Below are positions 1 to 12,332 of a DNA stretch of 64,000 nucleotides, piece by piece (within the stretch, counting starts at the first letter, position 1; each line of letters begins with the position of its first letter). The stretch lies in the NCBI RefSeq assembly GCF_027172205.1, contig NC_070614.1, positions 35,020,001 to 35,084,000 of the forward strand. Reading direction: 5' to 3'. Source of the stretch: Podarcis raffonei. Its lineage: Eukaryota > Chordata > Lepidosauria > Squamata > Lacertidae. The position numbers and the translations under genes were made by a program. Below the pieces are notes generated by a model. It saw only the letters and a program-made list of their open reading frames with translations, searched no databases and had not been told where the DNA came from.

Positions 1-437
1 GGGAGTAGCAATGCTAAATGTCCTGTGTTTTTATTACACTGTGGGTGTTTGTTAATTGCATTACCAATGCCAGAACGTCTGTGTTATCAACAACAATTGA
101 TTTACTTTTCTTTTTTGAATGGTCACTGCTAATAACATAATTACCACTGTCTGTACTTTCTGCACTTCATTTCCTTCTGACCTCACTGTTTGCAACTCAG
201 GATAACACTTAGAGCATCTGATAAAGTGGGCTGTATTCCACAAAACCGTAACACACACACACAAAAGTAATCTAAAGGTGCCACAAGACTCTTGTGTGGT
301 TTCTGCTGCAACTTGACTACACACTCTGACAAACCGGGGTGAGTGCTTACCTCCCAGGTTTGAGCACAGGCTTCGAAAACATGCAGAAAACCCTTGCCTC
401 ACACTCCGCATAGTAGATACACCCTCTGACCTGGAAG

Positions 438-586
438 ATAATAGAACTGTAGAGTTGGAAGGGACCCTAAGGATCATCCAATCCAACCTCCAGCAACGCA
501 TGAATCCTGCACACAGCCATCCCTGGGTGGGCTTAAACCACCAACCGTCTGGTTAACAGCCAGCTGCACTGACCTATTGTGCCACA
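438..586 (-). mobile_element. SINE with tRNA-Asn-like head and CR1-like tail
   Basis: On the minus strand it reads GGCACAATAGGTCAG, then GGCTGTTAACC, then GTTGGTGGTTTAAGCCCAC, which tracks the A box, GUU anticodon arm and B box of tRNA-Asn. It then passes into GATGATCCTTAGGGTCCCTT and CCAACTCTACAGTTCTA, the CR1-type 3' end. Confidence 0.75.
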
Positions 587-657
587 ATGTGTGATATATA
601 TGGCAGCAGGAAATACCTGCTCAGTAACAAAAAGAACTCTGTATATGTGCTGAGGTA

Positions 658-1020
658 AAGGTAAAGGTACCCCTGCCCATACGGGCCAGTCGTGTCCGAC
701 TCTAGGGTTTGTGCGCCCATCTCACTCTAGAGGCCGGGAGCCAGCGCTGTCCGCAGACACTTCCGGGTCACGTGGCCAGCGTGACGAAGCTGCTCTGGCG
801 AACCGGCACCAGAGCAGCACACAGAAACGCCGTTTACCTTCCTGCTATAAAGCGGTACCTATTTATCTACTTGCACTTAGGGGTGCTTTCGAACTGCTAG
901 GTGGGCAGAAGCTGGGACCGAAAGACGGGAGCTCACCCCGCTGCGGGGATTTGAACTGCCGACCATGCGATCGGCAAGCCCTAGGCGCTGAGGTTTTACC
1001 CACAGCGCCACCTGCGTCCC
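658..1020 (-). mobile_element. Full-length Sauria-type SINE with target duplication
   Basis: The minus strand begins GGTGGCGCTGTGGGTAAAAC (tRNA-like head) and ends in the CCTTTACCTTTACCT tail. It is flanked by a perfect 14-bp direct repeat TATGTGCTGAGGTA (644-657 and 1021-1034). Confidence 0.88.
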
Positions 1021-1211
1021 TATGTGCTGAGGTACTCTCTCCTGTATTCCTAGTCTACATGTCCAGAGCTGAATGTGTTGGGGGGGGGGTTGTAATTGAA
1101 ATAGTTACAGCCTTTTCCTTATGTAAAAAAGAAGTCCAAGGCAGCTTACAGCATTGATAATAAAAATGTATGGATGCATGTAATTTATTTATTTAATGCA
1201 GTGGGTTAAGG

Positions 1212-1800
1212 CAGAGTTTTTCTATGGCTCCCTTGACCAACTACATTCTTCTGCGGCACCCCTGTGGGGCTCAGGAGCCCAGTTATGTCACCCCTTGCCT
1301 GCAGAGCTCTCAGCCTCTCACCCTTTTTCGAAGACCCTCCCTTATGGAGAGTTCCCTCAGCCTCCCCTCCTCTCCCGTCTCCTCGGGAGTCCTCCGGGCA
1401 GCTGCTGCCACCGCCCCTGGTCTCTGAGCTGCCACAAAGAGAGGTGCCTCTTCACACTGCCCCACAGGGGCCTGGGACTTGTCTGTCCATTCCCAACAGC
1501 AAGGGCTGGCGGGCCGGCTGGCTGGGCTCCCTCACCCGCTTCCTTGCTTACTCCGAGACCACCTCAGCTTTTGGCAACCAGCACCCCCTGGCCAACCCCA
1601 GAGGCACCATTTGCCTGCGGAGCTGGTCAACAGAGCTACTGCAACAAACAGCTGCATAAGTCTTTGGGAGGCAGAGATGCAAGAGGGCGTCAGAGGAGGG
1701 AGGGAAGGAAAGAGGGACAGAGGCCAGTGTTGCCCGTGGCACCCCTGACCATCATTCAAGGCACCTCAGGGTGCCACCGCACACTGGTTGAAAACCCCTG
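1212..1800. mobile_element. Non-autonomous hAT element (589 bp)
   Basis: Imperfect terminal inverted repeats (CAGAGTTTTTCTATGG against CAGGGGTTTTCAACCAG) are flanked by a perfect 8-bp duplication GGTTAAGG (1204-1211, 1801-1808). The interior is GC-rich, so it happens to contain long open frames. Confidence 0.85.
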
Positions 1801-1949
1801 GGTTAAGGAACCCCTGGACCTCTAGATATTGTTAGGTTCGTGTCTTGTACTAGTCCCACCCAGCATGCTCAATAGTCAGGGATGATAGGAGATATATTTC
1901 AGGAAAGTAGGCAGGAGGTGATGGTTTCACCACTCCTGATTTAACGTAT

Positions 1950-2150
1950 TTGTTTATAATCCCGCCTTTCCTCCATGGAGCTCAGGCCAGTATCCATTGC
2001 TTCTGCCCATCCCCTCATTTTTTCCCTCCTCACAACAACCCTGTGAGGTAGGATTAGACCAAGAGAGACTAGCTGGCCCAAAGACTCCCAGTGGGGGCTT
2101 CACGGCTGAAGGGCGATTTGAAGCCAGGTGTCTCCTCAGCCCTCAACAGC
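1950..2150 (-). mobile_element. tRNA-derived SINE, second family (fragment)
   Basis: On the minus strand it contains the family body AAATCGCCCTTCAGCC, CCTACCTCACAGGGTTGTTG and the tail GGCGGGATTATAAAC. This is the same family as 9783-9985 (+). Confidence 0.65.
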
Positions 2151-2159
2151 CTAACCCCA

Positions 2160-3109
2160 GGTTCCTCCGAAAGGTTGTCCCTCTCCGAAATGTCTCCCAG
2201 TGGTTCTGCTGGGCCTCGCCAGGCTTGACATGCTGGTGAGGACAGCTGGCGCAATACAGGTGAGTTCTCGGAGGAGGGTTACTTGAAACCATCGGCCGCT
2301 GCTGGAACAGGCCAGAGGGGAGGGGGGAGCGAGAAGAGAACACCGCCAGGAGCTCGCTTAGTAGGTCATTGCTGCGTGCAACCGGTGCCCATGTTCCAGT
2401 TTCGCAGGCAGATAGGATCGCGTTGTCAAGGGAGATGGACTGGGCCCGAGAACAAAGGAAGGCAGTGAAGGAAAACAAGGAGGCCTGGAGCTGCCTCACC
2501 TGGGACAGATCAAGTGTCCTGCCACCTTGCCCTCCCCCCCTCCATCCCCATCAACAACCAGCTCTACAGGAATGCTCCACCTGGTGTCCTTGTAGTGGGG
2601 CTGCACACCATCTGAATAGCATCCCCAGCCTTTGTTTTCAAAAAATTCTATTATGCTGCCTCTGAGTAGGTGTAAGTGTGCCTTTTCCCCGACTGGAACA
2701 AATTAGCAGTTGCGTGCATGTTGTTGGGTTTTTTTTAAGGCCCCAAGGAGAAAGGTCTTCTAAGCATCTGAAGAGTGCTTTTCCTCTTTGATAAAAGCAG
2801 CTTAAAAAAAATATCACCGTAAAGTCTATAGTCAAGCACCACCAAGAAGGCAGGAACATGCCAAGTTTGCACGTTCCCTCCTCCTGCCCCCTCCTTCTTC
2901 CCTTCACACATTTCAGCAATTGGCAACTTCAAATCCTTGTCCAAACAGGCAAACAATGGTTTGTGCTCACTCCCAAGCCAGGACTGGAAGACACATTGAC
3001 CCACCGACATTTGACAGGCGGGATGAAAGCAGGGGCATGACTGCAACATTGGGCGCATGAACAGGGTCTGAGCTCTCGCCTGCCCACCTCCGTCCATGGT
3101 TTCGCATTA
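2160..3109. other. Gene-free stretch
   Basis: I see no splice-supported exon or clear repeat here. Open frames on both strands are short, overlapping and not protein-like. Confidence 0.5.
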
Positions 3110-3335
3110 CAGTGGTACCTCGGATTAAGTACTTAATTCATTCTGGAGGTCTGTTCTTAACCTGAAACTGTTCTTAACCTGAAGCACCACTTTAGCTAAT
3201 GGGGCCTCCTGCTTCAGCTGCGCCGCCACTGCATGATTTCTGTTCTCATCCTGAAGCAAAGTTCTTAACCTGAGGTAATATTTCTGGGTTAGCAGAGTCT
3301 GTAACCTGAAGCATATGTAACCCGAAGTACCACTG
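3110..3335. mobile_element. Tc1/mariner-type MITE, copy 1
   Basis: Termini CAGTGGTACCTC and GAAGTACCACTG are inverted repeats, flanked by TA on both sides. The interior carries GTTCTTAACCTGAA repeats shared with the copies at 17242, 19820 and 23232. Confidence 0.88.
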
Positions 3336-3574
3336 TACTGAAAGTTCTTTTTCTATATTTGCTGCAGTTCCTCATTCTTCGATTGCCTGCCCTCTGCTAA
3401 GTTGCAAGTCAAAAAGCGGGTTTTTTTCTTTGGGCTAAGGAGAAAGACATGATCAACCTGCAACAATAATAGCAGATAACAAAATATTCCTCAGGAGCTA
3501 CTGGGTCTGATGTAGGAGGTTGTGCAGCACATTGCACCTGCAGGATTTAATTTTACATGGAGCTCTGGTCTTAA

Positions 3575-3690
3575 CCCATTGCCGAACTACAAATCTGAGC
3601 ACCCTTAACAAACTACAGTTCCCAGGGTTCTTTGGGTTAAATCAAGTGCTTTGAATGTGCTTTAAAAGTACGGTGTGTATATGCAGCCAG
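3575..3690. mobile_element. Fragment of a dispersed palindromic repeat
   Basis: ACAAACTACAGTTCCCAGG, then TTCTTTGGGTTAAATCAAG, then GTGCTTTAAAAGTACGGTGT. The same motif order recurs at 15365, 16060, 17218, 44765, 48868 and 62350. Confidence 0.6.
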
Positions 3691-4289
3691 AGACAAAACA
3701 CATCCACTCCTTACTTGGAAATGTAACTTCCAGAGACCCTGGGAAGGAAGGTGATGTCTGAAGAATGAGAACCATGGCAATTCACAGGAACAAGACTTTT
3801 AACAAAGCTGCCCCCAAGGCAAAAATAGGGGCAATGATTTACCAGGGACAGGCATCAAAGGGAAAAAAGAAAAGGTCTGTCCCTGGTAAACAGGGAGGGT
3901 TGGCAGTGCATATGCAACCAGGGGGGGAGAGAAGGCAGGAGACCAGAGCTCATAGTCAGCCGTGATGTCTTTGTGATTAAAAAATAAGAGACACCTAGGC
4001 AGAAGCCATAACATCAAAATGCCTCTACTGTTTGCATTCAAGTTGGTCTTTATCAGAATCTGTAACTTTAGGAACTGGTGACAGAGCTTGCTTTCCCCCT
4101 CCTCCCTCCCCATCCCTTTTTCCTTGGGTATCATGTCTTTTAGACTGCAAGCCTGAGGGGTAGCGACTTTTTTACTACTGATCTTTGTAAGCCACTCTGG
4201 GTGTCTTTTTTTCAGCTAAAGTGCAGGTTTTTTAAAACAACAATGCTTTGAATAAATATTAAGTACCAGTAATTGTCTTCAGACAGAAG

Positions 4290-5100
4290 TAAAAAAAAAG
4301 CAGTGGCCCTAACCAACAGTGTGACATGGCAGCTAAAAAAGCCAATGCAATTCTGGGCTGCATCAATAGAAGTATAGCATCTAGATCAAGGGAAGTAATA
4401 GTGCCACTGTATTCTGCTCTGGTCAGACCTCACCTGGAGTACTGTGTCCAGTTCTGGGCACCACAGTTCAAGAAGGACACTGACAAACTGGAACGTGTCC
4501 AGAGGAGGGCAACCAAAATGGTCAAAGGCCTGGAAACGATACCTTATGAGGAACGGCTAAGGAAGCTGGGCATGTTTAGCCTGGGGAAGAGGAGGTTAAG
4601 GGGTGATATGATAGCCATGTTCAAATATATAAAAGGATGTCACATAGAGGAGGAAGAAAGGTTGTTTTCTGCTGCTCCAGAGAAGCGGACACGGAGCAAT
4701 GGATCCAAACTACAAGAAAGAAGATTCCACCTAAACATTAGGAAGAACTTCCTGACAGTAAGAGCTGTTCGACAGTGGAATTTGCTGCCAAGGAGTGTGG
4801 TGGAGTCTCCTTCTTTGGAGGTCTTTAAGCAGAGGCTTGACAACCATATGTCAGGAGTGCTCTGATGGTGTTTCCTGCTTGGCAGGGGGTTGGACTCGAT
4901 GGCCCCTGTGCAGTGGCGTAGCGTGGGGGGGGTCGGGGGGGCCGGCCGCACCGGGCGCAACATCTGGGGGTTAGGGGGCGCAAATCCACGGGTTAGGGGC
5001 GCAAATTACTTGCCTTGCCCCGGGTGCTGACAACCCACGCTACGCCACTGCCCTTATGGTCTCTTCCAACTCTATGATTCTATGATTCTATGATTCTATG
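4290..5100 (+). mobile_element. CR1 LINE 3' end with open reverse-transcriptase C terminus
   Basis: An open frame at 4326-4865 encodes the CR1 ORF2 tail ([57 protein letters not shown]). It is followed by the CR1 3' end ACTCGATGGCCCC and an ATTCTATG tail at 5074-5100. The element is 5'-truncated. A 140-bp hAT insertion (4911-5050) splits its 3' UTR. The uninterrupted frame suggests a fairly recent copy. Confidence 0.88.
4911..5050. mobile_element. hAT-type MITE nested in CR1
   Basis: Termini CAGTGGCGTAGCGTGGG and CCCACGCTACGCCACTG are perfect inverted repeats. The flanks CCCCTGTG and CCCTTATG are a decayed 8-bp duplication (6 of 8). Confidence 0.82.
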
Positions 5101-5490
5101 TTCTTAGGAATCAGGAAAGGGGTGTGTGGAAAAGACCTGCTTCTTTTCTGAACACTGCCCATCCCTGCTGCACCCTCTGATATCTCATGTGTGGCTTGTT
5201 TGTTTTTTAAGCATCTTGTAGAACAGAGGAAAACAGGTGTGGTTGTTTTTGGTTTGACACAGAGACGTCTTTCTCCAGCTTTATGCCCTCCCTGTTCTGA
5301 CAACTGGCTGGAAGAAGGATAGGGCAATGGGATTCTGTTCAGTCTTTCACATCTCTGCAGAAGCAAGACGGGAAGCCCACCTGAATGAGCATCTCAGTCC
5401 TAGTGACAAATCATCAAATCAAGGAAGGGAGGAAGTTAAACAACTGACCAAGTTCAGCAACAGAATGACAAATTCAGAGCTGATGAAATA

Positions 5491-5732
5491 CAGTGGAACC
5501 TTGGATCTCGAACGGTTTAGTTGACGAACAAATCGGCTCCCAAACACCAAAAACTCGGAAGTAAGTGTTCTGGTTTTCGAACATTTTTCGGAAGCCGAAC
5601 GTCCGGCGCAGCTTCCGCTTGAGTGCAGGAAGCTCCTGCAGCCAATCGGAAGCCGTACCTTCGTTTTCTAACGTTTTCAGAAGTCGAACAGACTTCTGGA
5701 ATGGATTATGTTTGAGAACCAAGGTACCACTG
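5491..5732. mobile_element. Tc1/mariner-type MITE, diverged subfamily
   Basis: Termini CAGTGGAACCTTGG and CCAAGGTACCACTG with flanking TA. The interior has TCGAACG and CCGAACG motifs in place of the CTTAACCTGA repeats. Confidence 0.82.
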
Positions 5733-8700
5733 TACGGTATTAATAGCATTTGTCTTGTATTCTCTATGTATCTGGTCAGTTTTTGTTTTAATGTCTAGTT
5801 CACTGAAGTTTTTTGAGAATGTACTTTATTTTATAAGGTAATGACTGTGAACCTTTTGTTTTGTTTTGTACCTTCCCCCCTTTTTTCTCCTTTTATTTCA
5901 TATTCCTTACTGGATTGCTATTTTAAGTTCATGTAAAGATAAAAGTAAAAATCCAGAGCAGACTACTTAACAAATCCCAAGAAAACTGGGAAAAGAAGCT
6001 CCTGAGAAAACTGAAAAGTGATTTACTGCTGGACATATGCTATTCCCAAAATCCCTATCTTGAAAGGAAGAGTGAAATCAATGAGTCACCCAAAGACAGA
6101 AGTGCTGTAGCAATGGGGAAGTGGGGGGTGACTCCCACAGCTATGTGAAAGGAGGCAAACCCTCAAGGCATGCGCTGACTGGGCTAGGGCATGACCTGGG
6201 CTGAGGGCCAGGAGGGCGGAAGGGCTGAAGGGGAGGCCGAGGCAGATTTTGCAAGTCAGGCTTGAGAGACACCAGCAGGACTTGGAAGTCTGAGCCAGGC
6301 TAAACAGAGAAGGATGCCAACATCCACCGACAATCCTTTTTTGTTCCAAGAAATGTGGGTTATTTCCATTATTAGCTCTTTCTCTCCTAAATGGACATAA
6401 TTTGTTCATGTTGCTTTTTACAGCGAATCCATAACGATGTACAGAACCACTGGCAAAGCTATTTACGCCTCCAATGTCTGTATTTCTCTCTCCAACCTAA
6501 CCTAACCTAACCTAACCTTCCTTCCTTCCTTCCTTCCATTATCCCTTATTCTTTCTTTCCCTCTTTCTTTCTTCCTTTGCTGCCTTTCCAAATACTCAAG
6601 GCTACTTTAAAAACTTCCTTTAAAAGTTACACTAAATAATTAAAAACAGAATACCCGAATTTGTGGAAGGGAAGGATGTCAGTGTCTCTTAACCATAGTG
6701 TGCCTTTCAGTACCAACTGCTGGGATGAGGAACAGGATCACACCACCGCTTTGGGGCTTCCTGTAGGCACCCCATTTGCCCACTCTGAGAGGAGAAATCT
6801 GGATTAGATAGGGGCTTTGGTCTGCTCCAACAGGGCTCTTCATAAGAATGTAAATTTAAAGGCACAAAATTAAAAACATTGACAATGGAAGTCAATTGTA
6901 TAACTGAAAACCTCCACCAAAACCCAATGCCTTTAAAATCCAAAAGGGCTTTCCTTAGCCTCTGAAAAGCTAAATGTTTATGCACTTGTTTTAGGGAGGC
7001 ATTCCAATTGCCTTGGGGCAACTGCTGACAAGGCCCTGTTTTGCATTTCCTTTGTGCAAGGTGATGGGGGCGGGAAGTGACTCAGTAAGGCCTGGTGAGC
7101 AGCATTAACACACTGGAGTTTCACAGGAGGGGGGTTCTGGCAGGGAGCAGCAGCCTTTGCAAGCCCAGGCGCTAGAGGGCTTGAGAGTTCAAAGTCTGCA
7201 GCTTGAACTTGGGCCTGATCGAAGGTGGGCAGAGGTGTCTCTTCCCCTTCACCAGCAGGGATGGATGTAGCCAGACAGACAAATAATATTTAGTTTGGGA
7301 CCCATCTGTCCCAAGCCTTCCTTGCATGCCCCCCATATGCTTTGGCAGAAGCCCATGGATTTGGGGAGAGGGAAGAATGGAAATGTAAGCCAAATGCAAA
7401 GAGGGCAGGGGAGCGGTCAGGGAAGGAGAGTTTGGGATGGGGTAGGGCGGACAGCCTGGGCAGCCAATCAGCAACCTGACCACAGTTTAAGGGAACATGG
7501 AATTAGTTCAGTTCTGTGGAGTTTTGCCAAGATGAGCTCATTCCCCAGACTCTGCCCTCTACTCTGGCCACAGAGTGTAGTCTAGTGGGCAAGTTTCCAC
7601 ACCTTCCAAAATTTCAAAGATGAAAATGAGGGCCTGCTTTTAACTCTCATACTGGGAGTTACTGCCCCCTCCGCTCATTGGCCATTTATTCAAGTAATTT
7701 ATATCCTGCCTTGACTCCGTTAAAAATATAATGCTGGGGGTGGGGGCTGAAGGCTCTTGGTCTCTCTTTTCTGAATGTTGTATTCATTCACTCTGCAAAT
7801 GCCCATATTGGACTGTTTTGGAAGCCAAGGAAGTGCTTGTTCTTTTTGTTAAAAAACAAACTAGAAAAATATAATTGCCCTAGAATAATAGATGATCAAA
7901 AGTTCAAATGCAGATATACATATACACGCACCACACACTTCATCCAGTGACGTGAGGCAGAAAATCTTCCAGTGTTTTATTTTTCAGTGGGAAATATTTT
8001 TGCTTCATGAGTTCATTAGTAGGGCAGGTGCCAAGTACAAGTACAGTATATCCGGCAAGCTTGGAAGTTTTCAACATTTTTAGCTTGTTTACACGTTTAA
8101 TTAGTGGGCTAATTAGATCACTCTCTAGGGCCTGGAGTTTAGGGTATCGTTTTGCACTGGAAAAAATTCTATCTCACTATTATTATTTATAAAGTATACT
8201 CTTGGAACACTTTCCAGAAAATTTCCCCATTTGAACATTTCTGGAAAACTCGTATCATTGACTTCATCTCACCAGCTTCTTAAGTTTTTCAAAGATAGGG
8301 CAGGCCTGGTAGCCACAGGTGATCATGACTTCCTTGCAGGAGTGGCGAGTAAGGATGGATATCCCCTTTTCTCCCTTCCTCAGTCCATTTTGGTTTCCAT
8401 GCTGGCTGTGGAGGAAGAGAAGGCCCTTCCAAAGCTGTGCCCCTCTTCTATCAGCCTGCTTTAGAGAAAGGCTCTTCCTCTGTAGCCAGGAAGAAGAGAT
8501 GGGCTATTAGCCTCTTAGCAGGCTAGATAGAAACATGTGTAGACTAATAACTTATTTGGACTTATTTATAAGACTGAGATTACAGGTAATGTTAAAAAAT
8601 AAAGTGTAACTTGGGCTGCAATGTTTACCTGATTTATTGGTAAGAATTTTAATCAGCTAAGGTTGTGCTCCTTGCACAACATGAATTTTCCAGTACTGTA

Positions 8701-9782
8701 TGCAATTGGATCCCACCAGAAAACAAGGATGGTCTGGAAGCGCCCCACCTGCCTAATTTATCCATAAACAAATCAGGCTTCAATGAATGGGTCATCTGGA
8801 AGCGACCTGCCAAGGAAACCAACTGGAAAGTGTGTGCTTAAGGTGAGATCATATAAACTGCCCACAAGAAAATCCTAATCAATGCTCAATAAATGCAAAC
8901 GTTGTGCAAACAAATCAGGAGGATGCTGAATAAATGGGTCGCCTGGGATGGGGTGGGGGGAGCGACCTTAAACTTTGAAGATGCAATAACGCCAAGGTGT
9001 GGGATCGCTCAGTTTCTTTCAAATTAAAAACGCCTTTTCATTTTCCTCATTAGTAGAAGCACGGGAAAACTTTCTGCCAGACCTTGATTCAAATCTGGCA
9101 TGGTCTCCTGCCGCGGGCCGGACAAGATTTCTTGCGGAGGCCGGATCCAGCCCAGCCAGCGTGCGCAAGGCCACTTGAAACACGCAAGGACGGATACCAT
9201 ATGGGAGCGAGGAGGAATGAATCTGGTGGCCAGAGGACTCCTCCAGAATATGCACAGCAGCAGTCCCAGCTCCAACACCGCTGAAAAGGCAACTTATTTC
9301 CCCCTCCCCTGAGCAAAATGAAGAAATTCATAGCGGACTTGCTGCGCCGGACGCAACAACAAGTGTCCGCCTGCTCTCTAGTGGTGAAACCTATTTATTG
9401 CACTCTCTAAGACCGGTGCAATTTAGTCAGATGCCCCACGACGTGACGCAGAAGACCCGTAAGCAAATTCTTAGCCTGACGTCATTTTTCTTGCTCTGAG
9501 AGCAGCCGTAGGGTGCGCTGGTTTGGATCGTGGCTGCAGCATTCGGAGAGGTTTCCTCAATATTCCCCTCCCGTGCTGTTTCTAGGACTTAAAATCTCTC
9601 CCCTTCGCTCCTCAAAGATACTACATTAGCCATGAAGGTGAAAACATATATAGGCGCAATAGAGGAATCTCCTCGCAATCGCAGCTGCAGTTGGGGAAAA
9701 AGGTGGCGGGGATGCGTCTTGCAGGACAAGGTCGACAGCAACACATGGGCATCATCTACGACATGTGATTTGTGATATGATA
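5733..9782. other. Gene-free stretch
   Basis: No coding exon or RNA gene recognised. It holds a short simple-repeat block (6496-6537) and scattered old-repeat scraps. Part of 9060-9500 is GC-richer but has no frame I can support. Confidence 0.5.
6496..6537. repeat. (CCTAA)4 followed by (CCTT)n
   Basis: Four perfect CCTAA pentamers (6496-6515) run straight into CCTT repeats. Confidence 0.9.
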
Positions 9783-9985
9783 TGACTGCTGAACTAGGAC
9801 CTGGGAGACCAGGGTTCAAAACCCCATTCAGCCATGAAGTTCACAGGGTGACCCTGGGCCAGCCACTGTCTCTGAGACAAACCTACCTCACGGGGTTGTT
9901 GTGAGGATAAAATGGGGAGTGGGACAAGTATGTGCATCACATTGAGAAGCTTGGAGCAAAGGTGAGATATAAATCTAAAGAAATG
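9783..9985 (+). mobile_element. tRNA-derived SINE, second family
   Basis: A B-box-like AGGGTTCAAAACCCC, the body GGGTGACCCTGGGCCAG, TACCTCACGGGGTTGTTGTG, and the tail AGGTGAGATATAAAT. Confidence 0.75.
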
Positions 9986-10615
9986 CACATAACTCAGGAG
10001 AGGGGACAGAGAATCTGTGGCTGCTGTCAGGTAATGTTTGGTTTCACCTGTGTCGCTCCAGCCCTAGGAACCAAAAGGGAAAGCAACAGCAAAATGCCTG
10101 AGAAAGTGTGGGATAGCACTTACTTTGATGCATATTCAGGATGAATGCACAATTAAACAAGTTGCCTGGAAATACCCCGTGTTTCTTTAAAATAAGAATT
10201 AAAACTTTCTTTTTTAAAAAAAATAAAAAACCTCAGAAGTGTCCAGAATTCTTCCAAACCCCACAACAAAACAAAGCTGTACAGAGTGTGGATTAAGAAT
10301 GTTTAAAAAATCAAATCTTTCTCACTCTCACATAACACACAGTTTACAATGAAAATTTTGATGCGTTATCAGCAGTCTTGTCTGCTTTCGTTTTGGAAAG
10401 TTGTCTGTTTATGTCTTGCATTGGTTTTTTATAGAGAATTCCCCCCTCCCTCTTTCTTAGTTTCTTTTCTTTTCACATACAGTTCTCTTTTGACTTGCCT
10501 GTCGAAGAATGAAAACAAAAGATCAAGGCGAGAGATCAAAGAGGAAGTGGGGGGGAACGACATATATTTTCACACCCTTTCATGTCTCACCAAACCTTCC
10601 CTCCCTCCCGCACAA

Positions 10616-10642
10616 CAACACACACACACACACACACACACA
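10616..10642. repeat. (CA)n microsatellite
   Basis: About 13 perfect CA dinucleotides. Confidence 0.9.
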
Positions 10643-11151
10643 CTTTTCTCTCCAGTGTGCTAGACTGCAACCCAAGTGAAAACATCTGTGGGGGAGGCAA
10701 GCAGCAGGCAGCCCCTTGTGCAAAGGGAATGTGCACTTCTAGGAGGTGGTGCAGGACAGCAATAAAACTGACCACTCCCAGGTTCGCAGAATCAGACGTT
10801 ACCCAACCTAAATATTAACACAGAGCTGCCACATGGCGCTCCGGAGTTTAGCCTGGATAGAAGCCAAGGTCTACAGGTTTCTGTGCACAAAATGTAAGAT
10901 GTGGGGCCTGTGGTGTGGCTCTCGGCGGGGGGGGGGGGGAGGGATATTGGCCGAGGCAGGAGCTGCACTTCCACAACAATCGAAAGCTTTTTCTGGCCTG
11001 TGCTAATTTTCACCAAATACATCCACTCCAGTTAACTCCGCTTATAAAAGACATCCCTAAAATGGAGGAAGATTAGGGCATTATCCTTCAAAGGAACATT
11101 TCTTCCAATTATCAACAGCTATTAGCTGTGATGGATACATTCTGTCTACAC

Positions 11152-11402
11152 CAAGGGTCAGCAACCTTTATCAGCCGTGGGCTGGTCCATCGTCCCTCAG
11201 AGCATGTGGTGGGCCGAACTATATTTTGGGGGGGGGGAATGAACTAATTCCTATGCCCCACAAATAACCCAGAGATGATTTTTTTAAAAAAGGATGCATT
11301 CTACTCATGTAAAAACACACTGATTCCTGGACTGTCCGCGGTCCGGATTGAGAAGGCGAATGGGCCGCATCCAGCCCCTGGGCCTTAGGTTGCCTACCCC
11401 TG
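11152..11402. mobile_element. Non-autonomous hAT element (251 bp)
   Basis: Termini CAAGGGTCAGCAACCT and AGGTTGCCTACCCCTG with a perfect 8-bp duplication GTCTACAC (11144-11151, 11403-11410). Confidence 0.9.
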
Positions 11403-11462
11403 GTCTACACCATCAGAGGCAGTGTACCTCTGACAGCCAGTAATGCAGTTTGTAATATGTGA

Positions 11463-11822
11463 AGAAGAATAATAATTTGGATTTGATATCCCGCTTTATC
11501 ACTACTGGTGGTTCGAATCCCCATGATGGGGTGAGCTCCTGTTGCTCGGTCCCTGCTCCTGCCAACCTAGTAGTTCGAAAGCACATCAAAGTGCAAGTAG
11601 ATAAATAGGTACTGCTCTGGCGGGAAGGTAAATGGTGTTTCCGTGCGCTGCTCTAGTTTCGCCAGAAGCGGCTTAGTCATGCTGGCCACATGACCCGGAA
11701 AAACTGTCTGCGGAAGCAGACAAACGCCAGCTCCCTCAGCCTGTAAAGTGAGATGAGCGCCGCAACCATTGAGTCATTTCCAACTGGACTTAAATGTCAG
11801 GGGTCCCTTTATCTTTACCTTT
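11463..11822 (+). mobile_element. Second-family SINE tail (-) joined to Sauria-type SINE (+)
   Basis: 11463-11506 is the reversed tail of the second SINE family (minus strand AAGCGGGATATCAAATCC). From about 11507 a 5'-truncated Sauria-type SINE runs on plus (GGTTCGAATCCCC, then AAGTGCAAGTAGATAAATAG) to the CCTTTATCTTTACCT tail. Confidence 0.78.
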
Positions 11823-12332
11823 GAAGTTGACCTCACTGTGGTGGCCCAAAGGAAAGCAGAGCAATACGTTTGGCACCTGCTTGGTTGCAGGAGTTGCCAG
11901 AAGGAGATATACAAGGCACCATCCAACTGTCTTAGAAACTCCACTCCAGATTTGTGTAGGGTTTACTCCTTTGCCTTTTCTTCTATTGAAAATATCCTGC
12001 AAAGCAGTGGAGGTTTAGGATCAGAGTGTTCCTTCTCATAGATGGGCTACCTTCCCAGGCTGATGAGCTCTCGCTTCCCTTCTACAGGACATGCAGAAAC
12101 TGCCTTCTTGACCATTGGACCCACTATTAGTCTCGGCTGCTCAGTTCCACTGGAACCTGTCTTCATATGTAGCAGAAGTGTCATTATTTTTGCCCCTCAG
12201 ACTCTGCAGCCGCTGCCCACGTGTGCAGCAATTCTTGCACAGTGACCCAATTGTGAGGAAATGAGCACATGTACACAAGTTAACATCTGCAAATGAGCAA
12301 AATGGATTTATTCCTCCAGAATTAGCTAGTTA

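Noticed and set aside
438-586. Functional tRNA-Asn gene
   Set aside because: Boxes are decayed, no acceptor stem can form, and a CR1-like tail follows; it is a SINE head. The same applies to the Ile-like (14257) and Ala-like (27125-27205) heads.
1196-1825. 209-residue open frame as a gene
   Set aside because: It coincides with a GC-rich hAT element that has a perfect 8-bp target duplication; the protein is low-complexity Pro/Ser/Leu with no recognisable domain.
4326-4865. 179-residue frame as a host protein
   Set aside because: It is the C-terminal end of a CR1 reverse-transcriptase ORF followed by the CR1 3' end and tail.
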